Of a stretch of 64,000 bases of DNA, positions 58,940-64,000 are shown piece after piece. The notes below the pieces were generated by a model that was not told the origin of the DNA, ran no database searches, and was given only the letters and a program-made list of their open reading frames with translations. The translations under genes were made by a program, and so were the position numbers. Numbering within the stretch: position 1 is the stretch's first letter; every line of letters begins with the position of its first letter. The DNA lies in NCBI GenBank assembly GCA_963995505.1, contig OZ023180.1:6855263-6919262 (forward strand), written 5' to 3'. The stretch comes from Hypericum androsaemum. Lineage: Eukaryota; Streptophyta; Magnoliopsida; Malpighiales; Hypericaceae.

Positions 58940-59720
58940 AATTTACGTTTATTTTCATTTGTCTTCTTCAAATGACTTATTTGAAATCAAATATATTAGA
59001 TGCAAAAAAGTTGACAATGCATACAAAATCTTCGCTCTTGTCTTTTTGTGGTGTTAAATGCAAAAAATAACTTATTGATCATTTAGGACTAGGTTTGTTC
59101 GGTCATTATTTTTATTTGTCGTTTTCAAATAACTTATCTGGAATCAATATATTATATGCGACAAAGTTAATTTTATCAACGAAAGTTGTCATGGTTAAAA
59201 GTTGAAAACTTTTTACCGTGCGTAGGATATATTTGCTCGTCTTTTTGTGATTTTAAATGCGACAAATAACTTATTGATCTTTTAGGAATAGGTTTGTTCA
59301 GTCTTTTATTTTTATTTGTCATCTTCAAATAATTTATTTAGTATCAAATAAATTAGATGCGACAAAGTTGAGTTGATTAACAAAAATTGTAATGGCAAAA
59401 AGTTGACGACAATTTTTTACCAATGCATAGGAGATCTTTGCTCGTCTTTTGTGGTGTTAAATGCGACAAATAACTTATTAATCATTTAGGAATAGATTTT
59501 GTCGGTCGTTATTTTTATTTGGCGTCTTCAAATATCTTATTGGGAATCAAATATATCATATGTGACAGTGTTTTGATTAACAATCGTCAACTTTATAATA
59601 TCATCGCTTTTGTTTTTGCGGTGTTAAATACGGCAAATAATTTATTGATCACTTATGAATAGATTTTTTCAGTCGATATTCTTATTTGTCATCTTCAAAA
59701 GTTGTGGATTTATATATTTT
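58940..59720 (+). repeat. Tandem array of about 190-bp AT-rich units
   Basis: About four units with landmarks TGCTCGTCTTTTGTGGTG, AAATGCGACAAATAACTTATTGATC, TTTATTTGTC and TTAGATGCGACAAAGTTGA. A single related unit lies at 23800-24005, left of the LINE in block A. Confidence 0.82.
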
Positions 59721-59945
59721 GCGAATGGACATTCCCTTAGTATGTTGCTTCAACTTTGCGTTTTGTTTGTTTATGTTTTTTCGGTAGAATTTTGTTTGTT
59801 TATGTTCACTATAACTTTTTAAGTTGTTTTCGACATTGACCACGTTTAAACTTTGCAAAATGACTCAAACTAGGTTTTTTGGTAATTTTTACCTTTAAAC
59901 GTCAAATTATTTAGAATTATGAAAGAGTTGATGCATTTTTGTATT

Positions 59946-60867
59946 TTTTTTTGAAAGGTAGATGTAATTTATTCACCTCAAAACTGATAAGTACAAGAGT
60001 CCGATTGTAGGGGAAGCAATCAGAACGTACGACAGGTATACAAAATTGCGCCTAACTGATGATAAAAGGCTACGCCATGACATCCTGAGAATCTAATTGC
60101 ATAGATAATCCTGACAAAAAGGTCCATTCCGATATCCGCCTAGAAATGCTCAGTAACAATCTGTTAAAGTCAAAACTTTCGCCTTAAAAAAGAACGCGAT
60201 TTCTCGTCTTCTAAACGCACCAACAAATGGCAGCAAATAGAGTGTACCAAACTTGTTTGAGGATTTTGCCTTGCACAAGACCAATCCACAGATTGGGAAA
60301 ATGAATAGTGGAGTTGCAGGCACACCAAATAATCCCGCGCAATCTTTAAAGTAGTTCCAAGCCCTCCTGATCACTGAGCAATGAATGAAAAGATGGTTCG
60401 AAGATTCAGTCCCCGTATCACATAGCGGACACTTGAGATTACCATTGTGAAGATACCCGACTCGATACTCTTGTTTTGAAGCGATCTTGAAGTGCCATCC
60501 AAAAAAAGCAACTGACTTTCTGTGGGATAAATTTTTTCCAGTCAGACTTGAACACAGGAGGAGCTTCAAAGGTGAATCCAGCAAAGCACAGATTATACAA
60601 CTTTTGACCGAGAATACCAAGCAAGGATCGGGAGTCCAAATGATCCGATCATCGTTCGCCTGCAAGGAAGGAGAGGGCAGAATCGCAATCAAAGATTGAA
60701 GAGAAGTCTCTTCCCAACCACGTAGATTATGTATCCAGGAGGGAGACCAACACCAAAGGTTCTCAACTCTTGTACAAAATGACTTCACAGGAGCACCTCT
60801 CTGTAGAGACAGTAAATAGAGTCTTGGATACATAACAGAGAGGGGAGTATTATTGTTCCTCCCAAAA
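59946..60867 (-). mobile_element. 5'-truncated LINE fragment, minus strand
   Basis: The insertion interrupts block B relative to block A. A T-run at its left (59946-59953) is the poly-A tail of a minus-strand LINE. It contains an open frame of 227 codons with the zf-RVT region. About 25 bp of block sequence seems to be lost at the insertion point. Confidence 0.78.
60150..60833 (-). pseudogene. LINE C-terminal zf-RVT region
   Basis: The 227-codon frame includes RIIWTPDPCLVFSVKS, VAFFGWHFKIASKQEYR, LKCPLCDTGTESSNHLFIHC and RRAWNYF, the zinc-binding region after the RT in plant LINEs. The RT itself is missing. It is a C-terminal remnant. Confidence 0.85.
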
Positions 60868-62807
60868 ACGATGCATATTTTTGTTCTTCGAAAATTATTA
60901 TTTTTTTCATATTTATCTTTTTAAACCATTAAAACCTACTTTTTTCTTCCAAATAATAATTCTTTAAGTTTTTAAAATTATAGTAATTTCCATATAGTTT
61001 TGTATTTAATAATAAATTGTATAACGTTTCCAAAGTTAATTCCTGAATGATAACTTTTTATTTTCTAAATTACAAGTTTTTAAATATATTTTTTCTTGTG
61101 AATTTCTTTATTTTATGCATTCGTAAAAATTAAGGATGTCAATTTTTACCATGCATACTCGATCTTTGCTCTTGCCTTCTAGTGATGTTAATGTCTACGA
61201 ATAGATTTTGTCGATCATTATTTCCATTTGTCATATTCAAATAAGGTATTCAAATTGAATACAAGTTTGTTAAAGTTGACTTTTTTTTAAAGATAAAGTT
61301 GACTTAATTTATAAAATTTGATGTTGTGGATTTATATATTTAGCCGATGGATATTCTTAATTTATAAAATTTGATGTTGTGGATTTATATATTTAGCCGA
61401 TGGATATTCTAACTCTTAGTATGTTGCTTCAACTTCAGGTTTTGTATGTTTTGGCTCACTACAACAGTTCAAGCTTGGCCACATTTAAATATTGCTAAAT
61501 GTTTGTTCACCAAAAAATTGCTAAATGTCTCCCAATCAAAGTTGAAATTTGAATTCTTTTTGTAATTTTTGACATTTAAACCTAAATTATTTTTAGAATT
61601 TTTTATCTTTAGACATTAAAAATGTTTTATTAAAAAAAATTGTTTTCTATATTATTATTGTAATACTGGTCTTATTTTTAACCATTCAAAAAGAATTTCA
61701 TGTTTGTTCATCAAATCATCAAATATAGGTACTTATGTACTTATCGTACTCAAAGTGTTGACAGATAATTTTTGCTGACATATTTCTGTACGAATTAATT
61801 TTAATATTATGTTGACTAGTATCTGTAAACAACTTTTTTCAAAATGAATGGGAAGTTGTCCATTTCATTTAGTTGTTAGAAAATTGATCTGAGCCACTAA
61901 AAGAATCATGACTAAAACTTAAATTAGGATAGAATTTATCCCATTATGTCTCCAACATGATAAATTTAATCTTACCAAAACAATGAACACTCTTATCCCA
62001 CAACTACAATGAAATATAATTGTAATTAAAAAATGATAAATGTAACCGTTTGAATATTGCCAGTATTTAACCCTTGTTCTTAATTTGCACATATATAGCA
62101 AGTCTTCACTTAAAAACCAATTTCCTAATATGCAGGGCCAAAGAAATAAAACGCACCAATAAAACATACATGAAACTATGTATTCAGACATTCACCGGGT
62201 CCTTTAATCTATACTAAAGTCAGATATGATCTTTAAATAATAGTAAAAATCTCCGAACAAGTATTTAATATTATTGCGCTTTTAATAACTTGCTCGAGAT
62301 TTATTGAATAAGCTAGAGCAACTTTTACCATTTGATGTTGTCGGTTGATAAGTCTCTATATGTCTTAACCTTTAAACCACCAATTTGGAAACTGAATCTT
62401 CCTAAGACCCCAAATTTATTGCAGAAAAAGCGCACCGTCCTAAGAACACAACAGCATCTGTTGGAAAAGGTTAAGACCATTTCTGTGAGTTGGCTGTGAG
62501 TTGATCTTCCAGCACTCCATATTGAAAAGTATTACCAGATAAATCCAAAATTTTTGTGCAATGGCGGAAGCGTTACAGCCATTTCTGAAGCAATGCCCAT
62601 CACCTTCTTTATGATTAATCACTTTTTAGTCAACAGTATTCTTTAAAGAGGAACAAACATTTATATCAATTGGTAAGATCTCGAATTTGAGTGATTGAAA
62701 ATGCATTAGTTTTAAGTACTTGTTGGAAAAGTTTTGCTATCTTTCGAAGATCTCACCCTGAATTAGTCGATCCAATATACGTGAGACAACCAAGTACTAT
62801 TTTCCCC

Positions 62808-62814
62808 TATATAA
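62808..62814 (+). promoter_or_regulatory. TATA box of the YUCCA-type FMO gene
   Basis: CCCCTATATAAGGCAGAAAC lies about 82 bp upstream of the start codon and is shared with the pseudogene copy. Confidence 0.75.
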
Positions 62815-62895
62815 GGCAGAAACATTTTTGCATCGAGACATCAAGTATCAAACGAACCCATTACATAGAAAAGGAAGAAGAAGAGTAACACAAAA

Positions 62896-63504
62896 ATGGA
62901 AGAGGCCGTTGTAATCGTAGGAGCTGGCCCCGCTGGTCTAGCCACCAGCGTTTGCCTCTCTAAACTGTCCATGAAAAACGTCATTCTCGAAAGAGAAGAC
63001 TGTTCAGCATCTCTCTGGAAAAAACGAGCCTACGATAGGCTACATTTACACCTCGCAAAAGAATTTTGCGAGCTGCCCTACCTATCCCATCACCCGACCA
63101 CCGAAACATACATGTCCAGGGCGGACTTCGTCCGGTATCTGGACACCTACATCTCCCAATTCAACATAACCCCTCTCTACAACCGAGTTGTGGAGTCCGC
63201 GGTTCTCGATGAACCCGAAGGGAAATGGAGAGTCGATGCTAGAAACATCAAAACCGGGAAGGTGGAGGTGTATGTTTCTAGGTTCTTGGTGGTGGCCACT
63301 GGCGAGAACAGCGAGGCGCTTATCCCTGAGGTGCCCGGGATAGATAGCTTCAGGGGAGAGGTGTTGCACTCTAGCGAGTACAAGTCTGGGTCGGAGTATC
63401 AGAATAAGGACGTGGCGGTGATCGGCTGTGGAAACTCGGGGATGGAAATCAGCTTTGATCTCTCGAACTACGGCGCCCGTGCGTGGATGGTTGTTCGAAG
63501 CCCG
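62896..63504 (+). CDS. YUC10: YUCCA10/11-type flavin monooxygenase, exon 1 (3' end outside the window)
   Basis: 203 codons from ATG 62896 to the donor CCCG|GTGAGT at 63504. YUCCA enzymes convert indole-3-pyruvate to the auxin IAA using FAD, NADPH and O2, mostly at the ER or in the cytosol. Visible motifs are FAD GAGPAG (9-14), an ATG motif (134-136), the FMO-identifying F152-R-G...H158...Y162 and NADPH GCGNSG (177-182). The sequence (SLWKKRAYDRLHLHLAKEFC) is closest in memory to YUCCA10/11. The exon end at RSP fits the family intron. Roughly half the protein (about 380-400 residues) lies beyond position 64000. Upstream DNA is duplicated at 31.2-35.0 kb, where the matching gene is broken into an inverted repeat, a possible source of silencing RNA. 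Substrate is inferred from family only. Confidence 0.93.
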
Positions 63505-64000
63505 GTGAGTTTTATGCATCTTTTCTTCGCATGCAAGACTTGAAACATGTTGATATCCTACACTGATTAATCAAGATTCGAATCGGATTGATGGTGTAAA
63601 AACTCTCTCATGCATTCTTATATTAGCTAATTTATTTGTTTGTTTATAGTTCTTTTGATCTGGTTGACATGCAAAAACTTTTAGTCAACTTAACTGATGC
63701 ATGTATCAAAACATTTTCAACAATCATTTTCTGAAGATTTGGAGCCAAGGATGAGGATCTTTTGCAAGCTTGGCTTAGTCGCTACTTTACCGTACCTTTG
63801 CAAATTTACCGTACTTTTCATATATTTGACTAGTGTTTTTAATAAGTAGATTATTTATAAACTACATGAAAACTGAAGTACCCCGTCCAAACCGATTATT
63901 TTTGGAAAGCTTATCAATATAATACAAAAATCCCATAACAAACTTTAACAACGATCAAAAAAATTTCATAAGTAGATTTTATTTACCAAAAAATAATAAT
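63505..64000 (+). other. Intron 1 of the FMO gene
   Basis: Starts GTGAGTTTTATGC and is AT-rich. Its first about 190 bp also occur, inverted, in the pseudogene palindrome (35155-35350). No acceptor followed by FMO exon 2 is found before the window ends. Confidence 0.8.

Larger units (their letters stand above)
59722..63018 (+). repeat. Duplicated block B: upstream region of the intact FMO gene
   Basis: Same order and orientation as block A (31218-35154). It lacks the Cassandra insertion but carries a minus-strand LINE fragment (59946-60867). A short local duplication of TAAAATTTGATGTTGTGG occurs near 61312-61385. Confidence 0.88.

Noticed and set aside
59925..60885. Target-site duplication GATGCAT...TTTTTGT around the minus-strand LINE fragment
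   Set aside because: Both similar flanks also occur naturally in the uninterrupted block A near 31424 and 31463, so the match is not evidence of duplication.
63082..63519. 145-codon minus-strand ORF opposite the FMO exon
   Set aside because: Shadow of the YUCCA-type coding exon, which carries all diagnostic motifs on the plus strand.

Overview
The window is nuclear DNA of a flowering plant, probably a eudicot. It holds intron-split genes with plant-type products (a BAP31-like ER protein, a RAD16-type SNF2 helicase with RING finger, a YUCCA-type flavin monooxygenase) and a dense nest of plant retrotransposons (Ty1/copia, Ty3/gypsy, Tat/Athila-like, LINE, Cassandra TRIM).

Layout. 1-8 kb is the ordinary gene space: a two-exon BAP31 homologue (432-1495, minus) and a 16-exon RAD16-like gene (2529-7794, minus), both reconstructable with intact frames and GT/AG junctions. 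8.2-11 kb is an interspersed repeat carrying a PIF/Harbinger-like insertion, then a hAT transposase relic that ends at a long-TIR foldback element. 11.07-16.96 kb is a full copia element (copia 1) with a 5-bp target duplication. 18.55-23.19 kb is a gag-protease-only Ty3/gypsy element (G1) with minisatellites in its LTR. 24.0-31.2 kb is a 5'-truncated LINE broken by a gag-protease-only copia (copia 3) and by a gag-only minus-strand element, each with a perfect target duplication. 31.2-35.9 kb is a decayed duplicate of the flavin monooxygenase locus, with a Cassandra TRIM in its upstream region and an inverted-repeat pseudogene at its end. 36.4-37.8 kb is a second, uninterrupted copy of the 8.2-kb repeat. 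38.7-46.9 kb is a second gypsy element (G2) containing two solo LTRs of one Tat/Athila-like family. A third member of that family (46.9-57.9 kb) sits in G2's 3' LTR and is itself split by copia 2 (50.3-57.7 kb). 58-64 kb has an LTR-like fragment, a short secreted-peptide ORF, a tandem array, the intact copy of the duplicated locus (with a LINE fragment in its upstream part) and the first exon of the flavin monooxygenase gene, which runs off the window.

How the parts may interact. The most interesting relation is between the intact YUCCA-type gene (62896 onward) and its broken relative (35032-35880). The broken copy keeps the promoter TATA and start codon but then folds into a long palindrome of YUCCA exon and intron sequence, a natural candidate for a dsRNA that could silence the intact copy. 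The second notable observation is that copia 1 and copia 2 lack a tRNA-iMet primer site. At the expected place each has a 13-14 nt sequence exactly complementary to a segment of its own LTR; the sequences differ but the pairing is kept, which suggests self-priming. All functional statements come from reading the sequence; no searches were run.
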